Shown: in pieces, positions 48,451-58,740 of the stretch
How the letters are laid out: each line of letters opens with the position of its first letter
Numbering within the stretch: position 1 is the stretch's first letter
From: Nostoc sp. NMS9
GTDB lineage: Bacteria; Cyanobacteriota; Cyanobacteriia; Cyanobacteriales; Nostocaceae
Assembly: GCF_017114995.1 (NCBI RefSeq)
Contig: NZ_JABXKL010000019.1
Span: 62,001 to 126,000, forward strand
Length of the DNA: 64,000 nucleotides
Direction of reading: 5' to 3'
Position numbers and translations under genes: made by a program
Notes under the pieces: model-generated
Told to the model about the DNA's origin: nothing
Seen by the model: only the letters and a program-made list of their open reading frames with translations
Database searches by the model: none

Positions 48451-48921
48451 ATGTCTCGTCGTGGTGTTATTCAAAGGCGCCCAGTTCCGTCTGACTCCGT
48501 ATATAACAGTCGCCTTGTGAGCATGATTATCAGACGGATCATGCGTCATGGCAAAAAATCACTTGCCGCACGCATTGTTTATGATGCATTAAAAACTATT
48601 GAAGAACGCACTGGTGCTGGTGCCTTAGAAACCTTTGAAAGAGCAGTGCGAAATGCCACGCCTTTAGTAGAAGTAAAGGCTCGGCGAGTTGGTGGAGCAA
48701 CCTACCAAGTACCAATGGAAGTGCGTACAGAACGGGGCACTACTTTAGCACTGCGTTGGTTAGTGCAATATTCCCGGTCAAGACCAGGCCGGACAATGGC
48801 CAGCAAATTGGCAAATGAGTTAATGGATGCTGCTAACGAAACTGGCAATGCTATTCGCAAACGCGAAGAAACGCACCGGATGGCGGAAGCTAACAAAGCA
48901 TTCGCACACTATCGTTACTAA
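48451..48921 (+). CDS. rpsG: 30S ribosomal protein S7
   Basis: A 156-aa protein of exact S7 length. Recognised by [70 protein letters not shown] and the C-terminal [58 protein letters not shown]7 nucleates assembly of the 30S head and in other bacteria regulates the str operon. A ribosome site AAAGGTAAAG precedes the ATG. Confidence 0.98.
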   Translation: MSRRGVIQRRPVPSDSVYNSRLVSMIIRRIMRHGKKSLAARIVYDALKTIEERTGAGALETFERAVRNATPLVEVKARRVGGATYQVPMEVRTERGTTLALRWLVQYSRSRPGRTMASKLANELMDAANETGNAIRKREETHRMAEANKAFAHYRY

Positions 48922-49058
48922 GTAAAAAAGCGATATATCGCCTTGCCGAAGCGGTATATCGTGGATTTACAAAAAAAGACGGTTTTCCGTAAAAGTATAG
49001 AATCTTAACAAAGAGTAATATACAAGATATCATGAGGCAAAAACTATAGGAGGTAGCT

Positions 49059-51137
49059 GTGGCACGCACGATCCCGCTAGATAAAGTACGCAACATTGGT
49101 ATTGCGGCGCATATAGATGCGGGCAAAACTACAACAACAGAGAGAATATTATTTTACTCTGGGATAATTCATAAAATTGGCGAAGTTCATGAAGGAACTG
49201 CCGTCACAGACTGGATGGAGCAGGAGCGGGAGCGGGGAATTACCATTACTGCTGCTGCTATCAGTACCAGTTGGAAAGATCATCAAATTAACATTATCGA
49301 TACTCCGGGTCACGTAGACTTCACAATTGAAGTTGAGCGTTCCATGCGCGTGTTGGATGGTGTAATCGCAGTATTTTGTTCTGTGGGCGGCGTGCAACCG
49401 CAGTCTGAGACAGTGTGGCGGCAAGCAGAGCGCTACAAAGTTCCTCGGATCGCCTTTATTAACAAGATGGATCGCACCGGAGCGAACTTTTATAAGGTTC
49501 ACGAGCAAATCCGCGATCGCCTGCGGGCGAATGCGATCGCCATTCAACTACCAATTGGTAGTGAAAACGACTTCCAAGGTATCGTTGACCTAGTAGGACA
49601 ACGTGCGTATATTTATGCAAATGATCAAGGAACCGATATCCAGGAAACTGATATCCCAGAAGCATTGCAAGCGCAGGTAGACGAATTCCGCACCAAGCTA
49701 ATAGAAGCCGCGGCAGAAACTGATGATGCTCTGATGACTAAGTACTTCGAGGGCGAAGAACTTACAGAACAGGAAGTTCGGACTGCCCTACGTAAAGGCA
49801 CAATTGCGGGGACGATTGTACCAGTACTTTGTGGTTCGGCATTCAAAAACAAAGGCGTACAGTTGATGCTGGATGCCGTTGTCGATTACTTGCCAGCGCC
49901 AAGTGAAGTACCGCCAATTCAAGGCTTACTGCCCAATGGCGATACTGTTGAGCGACGGGCTGATGACAACGAACCCCTAGCAGCTCTGGCATTCAAGATT
50001 ATGGCTGACCCTTATGGTCGCCTAACATTTGTTCGTGTTTATTCTGGTGTCCTGAAAAAGGGCAGCTACGTTCTCAACGCTAGTAAGAATAAAAAAGAAC
50101 GGATTTCCCGGTTAGTTCTGATGAAGGCAGATGACCGGCAAGATGTCGATGAACTGCGAGCAGGTGATTTAGGAGCAGCTCTAGGATTGAAAGACACCTT
50201 GACAGGTGACACCCTCTGTGATGATGGATCGCCGGTAATTCTGGAATCTCTATTCATTCCTGAGCCTGTGATCTCGGTGGCGGTCGAACCCAAAACTAAG
50301 AACGACATGGACAAGCTGTCCAAGGCTCTGCAATCTCTCTCAGAAGAAGACCCCACCTTCCGTGTCCGCGTTGATCCCGAAACAAACCAAACCGTAATCG
50401 CGGGAATGGGAGAGCTACATCTAGAAATTCTAGTAGACCGGATGTTACGAGAATTCAAGGTGGAAGCGAATGTAGGTGCGCCGCAAGTAGCTTACCGAGA
50501 AACAATTCGGAAAGCTGTGAACAAAGTTGAGGGCAAATTCATTCGCCAAAGTGGTGGTAAAGGTCAATACGGTCACGTTGTGATCAATTTGGAGCCTGGA
50601 GAACCCGGTACTGGCTTTGAATTCGTCTCCAAAATTGCTGGCGGTACAGTACCTAAAGAGTACGTTGGCCCCGCAGAACAAGGAATGAAAGAAAGCTGCG
50701 AATCCGGTGTTCTAGCTGGATATCCGTTGATTGACGTCAAAGCGACGCTAATTGATGGGTCATACCACGATGTAGACTCTTCAGAAATGGCTTTCAAAAT
50801 CGCTGGCTCAATGGCGATGAAAGAGGCTGTGCTGAAAGCTTCACCTGTCATCTTAGAGCCTATGATGAAAGTTGAGGTTGAAGTTCCTGAAGACTATATG
50901 GGTAACGTCATTGGCGACCTCAACACCCGCCGAGGGCAGATTGAAAGTCAAAGCACCGAAAAGGGACTCGCTAAGGTAACATCCAAAGTTCCACTGGCGA
51001 GTATGTTTGGCTACGCCACTGATATCCGGTCAAAAACGCAAGGTCGGGGTACCTTCACGATGGAGTTCAGCCACTACGAAGAGGTGCCTCGCAGCGTAGC
51101 TGAAACTATCATTGCAAAAAGCAAAGGGAACGCTTAG
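49059..51137 (+). CDS. fusA: Elongation factor G
   Basis: A 692-aa GTPase starting at a GTG that follows AGGAGGTAGC, an almost perfect ribosome site. It drives translocation. G1 [14 protein letters not shown], switch [12 protein letters not shown]3 [16 protein letters not shown] and G4 [10 protein letters not shown] are intact; domain IV has [13 protein letters not shown]. It is the canonical translocase in the str operon between rpsG and tuf. Release factor 3 at 6010 is a relative with a distinct role. Confidence 0.98.
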   Translation: MARTIPLDKVRNIGIAAHIDAGKTTTTERILFYSGIIHKIGEVHEGTAVTDWMEQERERGITITAAAISTSWKDHQINIIDTPGHVDFTIEVERSMRVLDGVIAVFCSVGGVQPQSETVWRQAERYKVPRIAFINKMDRTGANFYKVHEQIRDRLRANAIAIQLPIGSENDFQGIVDLVGQRAYIYANDQGTDIQETDIPEALQAQVDEFRTKLIEAAAETDDALMTKYFEGEELTEQEVRTALRKGTIAGTIVPVLCGSAFKNKGVQLMLDAVVDYLPAPSEVPPIQGLLPNGDTVERRADDNEPLAALAFKIMADPYGRLTFVRVYSGVLKKGSYVLNASKNKKERISRLVLMKADDRQDVDELRAGDLGAALGLKDTLTGDTLCDDGSPVILESLFIPEPVISVAVEPKTKNDMDKLSKALQSLSEEDPTFRVRVDPETNQTVIAGMGELHLEILVDRMLREFKVEANVGAPQVAYRETIRKAVNKVEGKFIRQSGGKGQYGHVVINLEPGEPGTGFEFVSKIAGGTVPKEYVGPAEQGMKESCESGVLAGYPLIDVKATLIDGSYHDVDSSEMAFKIAGSMAMKEAVLKASPVILEPMMKVEVEVPEDYMGNVIGDLNTRRGQIESQSTEKGLAKVTSKVPLASMFGYATDIRSKTQGRGTFTMEFSHYEEVPRSVAETIIAKSKGNA

Positions 51138-51160
51138 TTAAAATAAGGAAATGAGCATTC

Positions 51161-52390
51161 ATGGCACGCGCAAAGTTTGAAAGAAATAAACCCCACATCA
51201 ATATCGGTACTATTGGCCACGTTGACCACGGCAAAACCACGTTAACGGCAGCCATTACCCTGACCTTGGCAGCTCTTGGTCAAGCTACAGCTAAAGGCTA
51301 CGATCAAATCGATAACGCGCCAGAAGAAAAAGCAAGGGGTATTACCATCAATACCGCTCACGTTGAGTATGAAACCGAAAGTCGGCACTATGCTCATGTA
51401 GACTGTCCTGGACACGCTGACTATGTGAAGAACATGATCACCGGCGCTGCCCAAATGGATGGAGGTATCCTCGTAGTAGCTGCTACTGATGGCCCTATGC
51501 CCCAAACCCGCGAACACATTCTGTTGGCAAAACAGGTGGGCGTTCCCAGTCTGGTTGTATTCTTGAACAAAGAAGACTTGATGGATGACCCAGAACTCTT
51601 GGAACTAGTAGAGCTAGAACTGAGAGAACTGTTAAGCAGCTATGACTTCCCTGGCGATGATATCCCCATTATCAAAGGCTCTGGTCTGCAAGCTCTCGAA
51701 GCAATGACCAAGAATCCTAAGACCAAAAAAGGTGAAAATCCTTGGGTAGATAAAATCTACGATTTGATGGACGCTGTGGATTCTTTTATCCCCACTCCTG
51801 AGCGGGATGTTGATAAGCCCTTCCTGATGGCTGTAGAAGACGTATTCTCAATCACAGGTCGTGGTACTGTTGCCACCGGTCGGATTGAACGGGGTGTTGT
51901 CAAAGTTGGCGATAACGTTGAACTAGTGGGTATCAGAGATACTCGTGCCACTACCGTAACTGGTATTGAAATGTTCAAGAAGAGTCTGGAACAAGGTATG
52001 GCTGGAGATAACGCTGGCGTACTACTCCGGGGTATTCAGAAGGCTGATATTGAACGGGGTATGGTAATTGCCAAACCAGGTTCAATTAAACCTCACCTGG
52101 AATTTGAAGGTGAAGTATACGTCCTAACTGAAAAAGAAGGTGGTCGTAAGACTCCATTTTTCGCTGGCTACCGTCCCCAGTTCTACGTGCGGACAACTGA
52201 TGTAACTGGTACCATCAAAGCCTACACCTCCGATGAAGGCAAAGAAGTAGAAATGGTGATGCCAGGCGATCGCATCAAGATGACAGTAGAATTGATCAAC
52301 GCGATCGCGATTGAACAAGGAATGCGCTTCGCTATTCGCGAAGGTGGTCGCACCATCGGTGCTGGTGTCGTCTCCAAAATTATCAAGTAG
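51161..52390 (+). CDS. tuf: Elongation factor Tu
   Basis: A 409-aa protein (cyanobacterial length, with a short insert [20 protein letters not shown] to [18 protein letters not shown]). It carries aminoacyl-tRNA to the ribosome. [50 protein letters not shown] and NKEDLMDD are present. It starts 23 bases after fusA. A strong hairpin terminator follows at 52409-52450. Confidence 0.98.
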   Translation: MARAKFERNKPHINIGTIGHVDHGKTTLTAAITLTLAALGQATAKGYDQIDNAPEEKARGITINTAHVEYETESRHYAHVDCPGHADYVKNMITGAAQMDGGILVVAATDGPMPQTREHILLAKQVGVPSLVVFLNKEDLMDDPELLELVELELRELLSSYDFPGDDIPIIKGSGLQALEAMTKNPKTKKGENPWVDKIYDLMDAVDSFIPTPERDVDKPFLMAVEDVFSITGRGTVATGRIERGVVKVGDNVELVGIRDTRATTVTGIEMFKKSLEQGMAGDNAGVLLRGIQKADIERGMVIAKPGSIKPHLEFEGEVYVLTEKEGGRKTPFFAGYRPQFYVRTTDVTGTIKAYTSDEGKEVEMVMPGDRIKMTVELINAIAIEQGMRFAIREGGRTIGAGVVSKIIK

Positions 52391-52408
52391 CACCTTTTTG
52401 CTCATAAC

Positions 52409-52450
52409 AAAGGAGCAGAGATGGTATTTATTTTGCCTCTCTGCTCCTTT
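52409..52450 (+). terminator. Terminator after tuf
   Basis: Thirteen-base perfect arms AAAGGAGCAGAGA (52409-52421) and TCTCTGCTCCTTT (52438-52450) with a 16-base loop, followed by CTCTTCCCTCT. The hairpin is strong but the T tract is poor, so partial readthrough into rpsJ is possible. Confidence 0.65.
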
Positions 52451-52573
52451 CTCTTCCCTCTATAAATAAGGTAATAGGTTACAGGGGACAGGTAATAGTT
52501 TTCTGTAACCGATAACTTGTAACCTTTAACCTGTAAATATTCCCCTAACTACGCAGAACCTGGAAAATTAAAG

Positions 52574-52891
52574 ATGGCAACTCTACAGCAGCAGAAGATT
52601 AGAATTCGCTTACAAGCCTTTGACAGGCGCTTATTAGATACATCTTGCGAGAAGATTGTAGACACGGCTAACCGCACCAACGCTACAGCTATAGGCCCAA
52701 TTCCTTTACCAACAAAACGCCGGATCTATTGTGTGCTGCGATCGCCCCACGTAGATAAAGATTCACGGGAGCACTTTGAAACCCGTACTCATCGCCGGAT
52801 TATTGACATTTACCAGCCCTCTTCTAAGACTATTGATGCCCTGATGAAATTGGATCTACCATCGGGTGTAGATATTGAAGTCAAACTTTAA
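52574..52891 (+). CDS. rpsJ: 30S ribosomal protein S10
   Basis: A 105-aa protein matching S10 throughout: [99 protein letters not shown]10 also serves as NusE in antitermination in other bacteria. In cyanobacteria rpsJ follows tuf at the end of the str operon rather than heading the S10 operon, as here. A hairpin terminator lies between tuf and rpsJ. Confidence 0.98.
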   Translation: MATLQQQKIRIRLQAFDRRLLDTSCEKIVDTANRTNATAIGPIPLPTKRRIYCVLRSPHVDKDSREHFETRTHRRIIDIYQPSSKTIDALMKLDLPSGVDIEVKL

Positions 52892-52955
52892 TTTAGTCAT
52901 TAGTCATTGGTCATTTGTCATTAGCAAAGCACGAAGGACAAAAGACAAATGACAT
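52892..52955. repeat. GTCATTAGTCATTTG-type repeats
   Basis: Tandem GTCATTA/GTCATTG units and complementary ACAAATGACA units immediately follow the rpsJ stop and can form a hairpin that might help end the operon transcript. Confidence 0.8.
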
Positions 52956-53096
52956 TAGTATGAATATTTACACAGCCCTGAAGAAATATATCTCAGGGCT
53001 TTTATTTAGCTAGGAAACAAATGATAGAATGTAGATAAAGTACGGGAAAAGCAGAGAAAAAGAAATTTTAAAGATTAAGTTTATACCAAAGCAACA

Positions 53097-53744
53097 ATGA
53101 CATCATCTTCTAAAATTGCAGTTCGCGAACTACCTCTGTTCCCGTTACCCGAAGTAGTTCTGTTTCCTACCAGGCCATTACCTCTGCACATCTTTGAATT
53201 TCGCTACCGAATCATGATGAACACGATTTTGGAGAGTGATCGCAGGTTCGGTGTTTTGATGTTTGATCCAGTCAAAGGTACAATTGCAAACACTGGTTGC
53301 TGTGCCGAAATCATTCATCACCAACGGCTACCAGACGATCGGATCAAGATGATGACTTTAGGGCAGCAAAGATTTCGTGTATTAGAGTATGTTCGTGAAA
53401 AGCCATATCGCGTTGGCTTAGTTGAGTGGATTGAAGACCAACCACCCACTAAAGATTTGCGACCTTTATCAACTGAAGTAGAACAACTACTGCGAGATGT
53501 TGTGCGTCTGTCAGCCAAATTAACCGAACAAAATATCGAACTGCCAGAAGATTTGCCCGATCTACCAACAGAGTTATCTTATTGGGTAGCCAGTAACCTT
53601 TATGGTGTCGCCGCAGAGCAGCAATTATTGTTAGAAATGCAAGATACTGTAACTCGTCTAGAGCGAGAAGCAGAAATTTTAACTTCTACTCGGAATCACT
53701 TGGCAGCTCGTGCTGTTCTCAAAGATACATTTAGTGAAAAGTGA
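53097..53744 (+). CDS. Lon N-terminal substrate-binding domain protein
   Basis: A 215-aa protein consisting of a single LON N-terminal domain (PUA-like): LPLFPLPEVVLFPTRPLPLHIFEFRYRIMMNTILESDRRFGVLMFDP, followed by a C-terminal helical part (QQLLLEMQDTVTRLEREAEILTSTRNHLAARAVLKDTF). There is no AAA or Ser-Lys protease part, so it is not Lon itself. Relatives occur next to rpsJ in many cyanobacteria. It may recognise misfolded proteins or act as an adaptor; role unknown. Convergent with pheA. Confidence 0.9.
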   Translation: MTSSSKIAVRELPLFPLPEVVLFPTRPLPLHIFEFRYRIMMNTILESDRRFGVLMFDPVKGTIANTGCCAEIIHHQRLPDDRIKMMTLGQQRFRVLEYVREKPYRVGLVEWIEDQPPTKDLRPLSTEVEQLLRDVVRLSAKLTEQNIELPEDLPDLPTELSYWVASNLYGVAAEQQLLLEMQDTVTRLEREAEILTSTRNHLAARAVLKDTFSEK

Positions 53745-53853
53745 GGAGTTAGGAAGAAAAAACAAAAAAAAGATCGACAACTTATAATTTATATTTCCTA
53801 GCTGATAACTGGTAAATCCTAAATGATAACTCTTAACAGATAACTCCTAACTT
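53742..53853. repeat. GTTAGGAG / CTCCTAACTTCTT repeat block
   Basis: GAGGAGTTAGGAAGA after the Lon-N gene faces TAACTCCTAACTTCTTAAG before the pheA stop, with TAACTGGTAAATC and related units between. Another repeat-derived inverted structure between convergent genes. Confidence 0.7.
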
Positions 53854-53854
53854 C

Positions 53855-54730
53855 TTAAGTAACGGCGGTGATCGGTAAAACATTGTAAGCGCCAAGAATT
53901 TTTAAAATCTCTGTGTGGATAGTTAATTCTGCTAAAGCAGATTGCATTTGTGCTTCCTTGGCATCTGCTTCTAAATCCATGAAAAACAAGTATTCGCCTA
54001 GCGATCGCTTCGTCGGACGAGATTCAATCCGGCTGAGGTTAATTCCTAGTTGAGCAAATATTTGCAAAGGTTTGACCAATGCTCCGGGTGTGTTGGCAGG
54101 CATACTAAAAGCCAGTGATGTGTGACTAGCAGGTGCTTTTGTTGCCTGGTATCCAGCGTCCACTTCACCCTGACTTACTACCCAAAAACGAGTAAAGTTT
54201 TCTGGATAGTCGTTGATGTTACTGGCAAGTATCGGCAATTTGTAGAGTTGAGCGGCTCTACTAGAAGCGATCGCTGCCGTTGTCGTCTCTTGCTCCAATT
54301 GCTGTAGTGCTTCGGTTGTGGAATTGCTAGGAATAATCTGTACAGTCGGCAGAAACCGCTCTAACCATCCCTGACATTGTGCCAAAGCTTGCGGGTGAGA
54401 GTAAACAGTTTTAATCCTATCCAAGCTAGGCGCACAAGAAATTAACATATGGGCAATGGGTAATACCAAACCCAACTGAATTCGCAAACTGTCCAATTGC
54501 CAAAGTGTATCCAGTGTTGTAGTAACACTCCCTTCAATAGAATTTTCCACTGGCACAACAGCCAACTGCGCTTGACCATTCGCAACAGCGTGCAGTGATT
54601 GGGAAATACTGGGATAGGGGCATAATCTAGCTTCAATTCCCGTACTTTTGCCCAACCAGTTGGCATAAAAAATAGTTGCTTGTTCTGCATAAGTGCCGGG
54701 AGGCCCTAAATGTGCGATCGATAAAGTCAT
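53855..54730 (-). CDS. pheA: Prephenate dehydratase
   Basis: A 291-aa enzyme from the ATG at 54730 (MTLSIAHLGPPGTYAEQA); a longer frame to 54793 is less typical. It converts prephenate to phenylpyruvate in phenylalanine synthesis. Catalytic-domain motifs: VPVENSIEGSVTTTLD and the late region NFTRFWVVSQ with the catalytic TRF. The C-terminal ACT domain (SLAFSMPANTPGALVKPLQIFAQLGINLSRIESRPTKRSLGEYLFFMDLEA) contains the ESRP motif and should give feedback control by phenylalanine. No chorismate mutase domain. Confidence 0.95.
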   Translation of the reverse strand: MTLSIAHLGPPGTYAEQATIFYANWLGKSTGIEARLCPYPSISQSLHAVANGQAQLAVVPVENSIEGSVTTTLDTLWQLDSLRIQLGLVLPIAHMLISCAPSLDRIKTVYSHPQALAQCQGWLERFLPTVQIIPSNSTTEALQQLEQETTTAAIASSRAAQLYKLPILASNINDYPENFTRFWVVSQGEVDAGYQATKAPASHTSLAFSMPANTPGALVKPLQIFAQLGINLSRIESRPTKRSLGEYLFFMDLEADAKEAQMQSALAELTIHTEILKILGAYNVLPITAVT

Positions 54731-55195
54731 GCTTTTAGCCTTGAGTTGCGAGTTTAATGCGTGAACAGAGATTATGATATTTTGGTTTGGCAAATATATT
54801 CAACATCTACTCTTACTAAACACTGTTATCTCTAAAATTTACGCACTAAACGAATAGACCGAAATATGTATCCAGAAAAACAAGTTATGGAAATCAGTCT
54901 TCTAGCAGATAGATTTCCTAGCAGTTTTTTGGCTAAATCCCTCTAAAGATTTAAGAGCAATGATATTGGTTTCTACCCAAATAAACAAGCATATTCTTGA
55001 TTTTGTGTCAAGAGCTAAATCCTAATCTATATTTCTTGAACTAAAGATAGAATGAGCGTACCAACTTTTTGCTAATGATATATAGCTGAGAAGCAACAAT
55101 CGTTTTTATAGTCAATAAATTTTGTACTTTTCTAATAATCAGAACTAAGTTGTTAAAAAATATTAAAATTAAGAAACAGATATTTTTATTAGCTC
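54731..55195. other. Gene-free divergent gap
   Basis: An AT-rich 465-bp region between pheA and the DUF1997 gene. I see no gene, repeat or strong hairpin. It should hold both promoters. Confidence 0.5.
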
Positions 55196-55783
55196 ATGGC
55201 TACCCGGTTTACTGCCTCCCAATCGGTTGAAATCGCTGTTCCAGAGCAGCCCATTCCCATTCAGCACTACTTGCGTCAGCCTCAACGTCTGGTTAAGGCT
55301 TTGGTTGAGAATAGCCGGATTCAGCAACTTTCAGAGGAAGTATTTCGCTTGAAAATGCGTCCGCTGACTTTTATGTCATTGAGTATTCAACCTACTGTAG
55401 ACATGAGAGTCTGGGCAGAATCAAATGGAATAATTTATTTGCGATCACTAAACTGTGAAATTTTAGGTTTCGAGTATATTAACCAGCGCTTTACTCTCAA
55501 TTTAAAAGGGTATTTGTCTCCCAAAGAGTTTAGCACTGGCACTCGCCTCCAAGGAAAAGCTGATTTAGAAGTGCTCGTGGATTTCCCACCGCCATTTTCC
55601 TTTACTCCTAAGCCGATTTTAGAAGCTACGGGGAATGGTTTGCTTAAAAGTGTACTGTTGTCGGTCAAGCAACGGTTATTGAATCAACTTTTGACGGATT
55701 ATCGCTACTGGGTGATATCACAAACCAAAGATACAAAACTTGATAGTGATAGTACTGATTTACCAATCCTGAATGCTGAGTAA
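55196..55783 (+). CDS. DUF1997 family protein
   Basis: A 195-aa protein matching the cyanobacterial and plastid DUF1997 family: IPIQHYLRQPQRLVKALVENSRIQQLSEEVFRLKMRPLTFMSLSIQPTVDMRVWAES and LEVLVDFPPPFSFTPKPILEATGNGLLKSVLLSVKQRLLNQLLTDYRYW. The fold may resemble START-like lipid- or pigment-binding proteins, but no function is established. No signal peptide. It starts at an ATG. Convergent with rnhB. Confidence 0.88.
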   Translation: MATRFTASQSVEIAVPEQPIPIQHYLRQPQRLVKALVENSRIQQLSEEVFRLKMRPLTFMSLSIQPTVDMRVWAESNGIIYLRSLNCEILGFEYINQRFTLNLKGYLSPKEFSTGTRLQGKADLEVLVDFPPPFSFTPKPILEATGNGLLKSVLLSVKQRLLNQLLTDYRYWVISQTKDTKLDSDSTDLPILNAE

Positions 55784-55799
55784 TTTTTTAACAAACAGA

Positions 55800-55925
55800 A
55801 TTCAGGAGTCAGGAGCCAGAATACCCTTTCAGGGAAGCAAGCTACAGAATTGAATTCTGTAATTAGTGGCACGACTGAATCCCCAACTAATTCATTCTGA
55901 ATTCTGAATTCTGAATTTTGTATTC
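55800..55925. repeat. GAATTC-type repeats between convergent genes
   Basis: GAATTCAGGAGTCAGGAGCC and tandem TGAATTCTGAATTCTGAATT units lie between the DUF1997 and rnhB stops. Fragments also match the GC-rich repeat at 35096 (GGGAAGCAAGCTAC). Confidence 0.75.
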
Positions 55926-55933
55926 TTCTTCAA

Positions 55934-56593
55934 TCACTCAGCACTCAGTCCTTTGATTTGGCAAGGACGAAAAGACTGACGATGTAGGGGCGAGGACCCA
56001 TATTGTTGCAAAGCCAGCAAATGCCGTTGGCTACCATAACCCTTGTTACATTCCAGGTTGTACATAGGGTATTTTAATGCTAGACGCATTACCAGATCGT
56101 CACGCCAAACCTTAGCGACAATACTAGCAGAAGCAATAGCAAGCGATCGCTCGTCCCCTTTAACTATTGTTTGTTGCGGCAGTGGTAAATCTTTGATGGA
56201 CTGATTGCCGTCAATCAAGCAGAGTGCAGGCTGTACCTTTAACTTCAGCACAGCCCGCTTCATTGCTAACAACGTCGCTTGCAAAATATTTATCTTGTCA
56301 ATTTCGGCAGTAGAAGCAAACCCAATTTTCCAGTCTATAGCCAGCGCACAAATTTGCTGCGCTAGCTGAGTTCTTCGAGAACTAGACAACTTTTTACTGT
56401 CTTTGATTTTAGCTGCTATCAGTATTGGCAAAGCGCGATCTGGTAAGATCACTGCTGCCGCCACCACAGGGCCAAATAGAGCACCTCGCCCTACTTCATC
56501 AACACCTGCAACCAATCCTGGAATCTCTGACAAGAAGGTAGAAAACTCCAGCCAAGTGGATTGTTCCAAAGGCGTTGGCGATGTTTCTACCAT
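55934..56593 (-). CDS. rnhB: Ribonuclease HII
   Basis: A 219-aa enzyme that cleaves RNA in RNA-DNA hybrids, including single ribonucleotides. Active-site motifs: GVDEVGRGALFGPVVAAAVIL (Asp-Glu), CLIDGNQSI (Asp) and ASIVAKVWRDDLVMRLALKYPMYNLECNKGYGS (Asp). Length is normal. The start lies nine bases after the rne stop, so the two are cotranscribed, an order common in cyanobacteria. Confidence 0.96.
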   Translation of the reverse strand: MVETSPTPLEQSTWLEFSTFLSEIPGLVAGVDEVGRGALFGPVVAAAVILPDRALPILIAAKIKDSKKLSSSRRTQLAQQICALAIDWKIGFASTAEIDKINILQATLLAMKRAVLKLKVQPALCLIDGNQSIKDLPLPQQTIVKGDERSLAIASASIVAKVWRDDLVMRLALKYPMYNLECNKGYGSQRHLLALQQYGSSPLHRQSFRPCQIKGLSAE

Positions 56594-56601
56594 AAAGCAA
56601 A

Positions 56602-58740
56602 TTAATTATCCTCGATCGCTGAGGAACGACGACGACGGCGACGGCTGGCAGTGGTGCTGCTATTAGCTTCGCTTTCATCTGCGATCTCGTTCGCGGCGGC
56701 TTTCGCAGATAAACGTCCCGAAGGATTCACAGTCAACTCCGATGGTTCAATCGTCTCTTCACTCAAAGATTTTTGTTCTGGCTCAATAACTTTTGGTGTC
56801 GGTATTTTGCTGGCAGTTATTTCAGGTGTTGCCTTTTGGGCAATAGTGATTATTTCAGGTGTTGGTTTTTGGACAATAGTTGATTCTGAGATTGATTCAA
56901 TTGGGGTCGTTGGCTGTTGACCGGGCTGAATCACATTAATAATCACAGACTTGGTATTTTTAACCTCTTGCTCTAACTTCACCAAAGGAGATATTCCCAT
57001 CAAGGCAAATATATCCTGTTCTTGAAGGCTCATTTCTACAGTTCTAATCTCCGGTGGTTCTACCACTGGCTTAACTGGTTCTGCCTTGATAATTTTAGTG
57101 CGCTCTACTCTTTCACTCCAGCCTGGTTTACCAAGAGTGGGTGAGGGAATTTCTGGTACAACTCCTAGTTCTGGTTCTACATCCAGGTCTAAATCTGGCT
57201 CGTTAACAAAAGCCAGGGGATTGGGAACAATCCGAGCTTCATCTTTCCCGTTTAACCCATTGACACCAATTCGACTGCGGCGAGTTCGGGTACGACGCTT
57301 ATCATTAAGTTCTTGATAACTAGGATGATTAATCAGATTTAGGTTGCTCAATTCCGAGTCACTGTCAAATGCTTCCCCAAATCCATCATAGGTTTCTCGT
57401 GGTTCCGGGATGCGGGCAGACGGCTGACGTGGTTCTCGGTGAGGCAAGGATACAAAACGCTCGCGCTCTGGTGTCTCTGCCGGTATCGGTAATCGGTTTT
57501 CGATTTCTCCAGGCAGACGCACAGTATGTCCTAAACCGCCACAGGTGGGGCAAGTTTCACCAAACAATTCGTAAATATTTTGACCCTGACGTTTGCGGGT
57601 CAATTCTACTAAACCCAGTTCGGTGAGTTGGGCAATCTGGGGACGAGCTTTGTCTGCTTTAAGTGCTTTATTAAAGTGTTCGAGAACTTGTAGTTGGTCA
57701 CGTCGTGATTCCATATCGATAAAATCAACGACGATCACTCCGGCGATATTTCGCAGGCGCAACTGGCGAGCAATTTCTGTTGCTGCTTCGCAGTTTGTCC
57801 ACAAAACTGTTTCTCTAGCTGTTGCCGATCGCGTAAACGAACCTGAGTTAACATCGATTACGGTTAATGCCTCTGTCGGCTCGATAATAATGTAACCGCC
57901 AGAAGGTAGGTCTACTCTCGGTTTCAGAGCTTCTCGAATGGCAGCAGTGATCCGGAAGTACTCTAAAATTGGGGAGCGATCGCGATGATGGTCAATCAAC
58001 AATCCCTGTGGTGTTTGACCACCACTCCAATTCTGCAAGTACTGTTTGACGCGCTTCAAACCAGTACTGGAATCCACGACAATCCGATTTACATCCGCGC
58101 CGTACATATCCCGCAATACACGCTGGATAAAGTCATCGTCCCGGTTGAGTAGTGCTGGAGCACGGGTGGAATGAGCTTCCTGCTGGATAGCCTCCCATTG
58201 CTTTTGCAGCAACTCCAAATCTTCCATAATCGCTTCTTCGGGTTTGCCTTCTGCTTCTGTACGCACAAGCAAACCCATTCCCGCCGGCTTGACCAAAATC
58301 GCCAGCGCTCGCAAGCGGTTGCGCTCACTTTCACTTTTAATCCGTCTGGATAAATTTACGCCCCTACCATAGGGCATCAGTACTACGTAGCGTCCGGGTA
58401 AGGTAATATTACCCGTGAGTCTAGGCCCTTTTGTCCCCGTTGGCTCTTTCATTACTTGCACCAAAACTTTCTGTTGTGGTGCTAGTAGTTCTGTAATTGC
58501 CGCTGCGGTACGCTTGAGCTTCAATGGCCCCAAGTCGGTGACGTGAATAAAACCGTTGCGCTCTGGGTCGCCAATATTGACAAAAGCCGCATCTATCCCA
58601 GGTAATACATTTTCTACTACTCCTAAGTAGATATCACCTATTTGATGATGACCCGTAGCAACAACGAGTTCCTGTATTTGATCTTCAGAAAAAACCGCAG
58701 CAATTTGGTGCTGCTCCGCGATGATAATTTGTTTTGGCAT
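56602..58740 (-). CDS. rne: Ribonuclease E/G family protein
   Basis: A 712-aa endonuclease that initiates mRNA decay and matures rRNA. The N-terminal catalytic half contains an S1-type RNA-binding unit (DIYLGVVENVLPGIDAAFVNIG), the metal-binding DVNSGSF and DFIDM aspartates and the zinc-link CPTC in ETCPTCGGLG near residue 405. The C-terminal half is disordered and Pro/Glu-rich, with a basic tail RRRRRR as in cyanobacterial RNase E, where it binds PNPase. It begins at an ATG. The 936-bp gap upstream contains no gene and may include a long leader. rnhB follows. Confidence 0.96.
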   Translation of the reverse strand: MPKQIIIAEQHQIAAVFSEDQIQELVVATGHHQIGDIYLGVVENVLPGIDAAFVNIGDPERNGFIHVTDLGPLKLKRTAAAITELLAPQQKVLVQVMKEPTGTKGPRLTGNITLPGRYVVLMPYGRGVNLSRRIKSESERNRLRALAILVKPAGMGLLVRTEAEGKPEEAIMEDLELLQKQWEAIQQEAHSTRAPALLNRDDDFIQRVLRDMYGADVNRIVVDSSTGLKRVKQYLQNWSGGQTPQGLLIDHHRDRSPILEYFRITAAIREALKPRVDLPSGGYIIIEPTEALTVIDVNSGSFTRSATARETVLWTNCEAATEIARQLRLRNIAGVIVVDFIDMESRRDQLQVLEHFNKALKADKARPQIAQLTELGLVELTRKRQGQNIYELFGETCPTCGGLGHTVRLPGEIENRLPIPAETPERERFVSLPHREPRQPSARIPEPRETYDGFGEAFDSDSELSNLNLINHPSYQELNDKRRTRTRRSRIGVNGLNGKDEARIVPNPLAFVNEPDLDLDVEPELGVVPEIPSPTLGKPGWSERVERTKIIKAEPVKPVVEPPEIRTVEMSLQEQDIFALMGISPLVKLEQEVKNTKSVIINVIQPGQQPTTPIESISESTIVQKPTPEIITIAQKATPEITASKIPTPKVIEPEQKSLSEETIEPSELTVNPSGRLSAKAAANEIADESEANSSTTASRRRRRRSSAIEDN

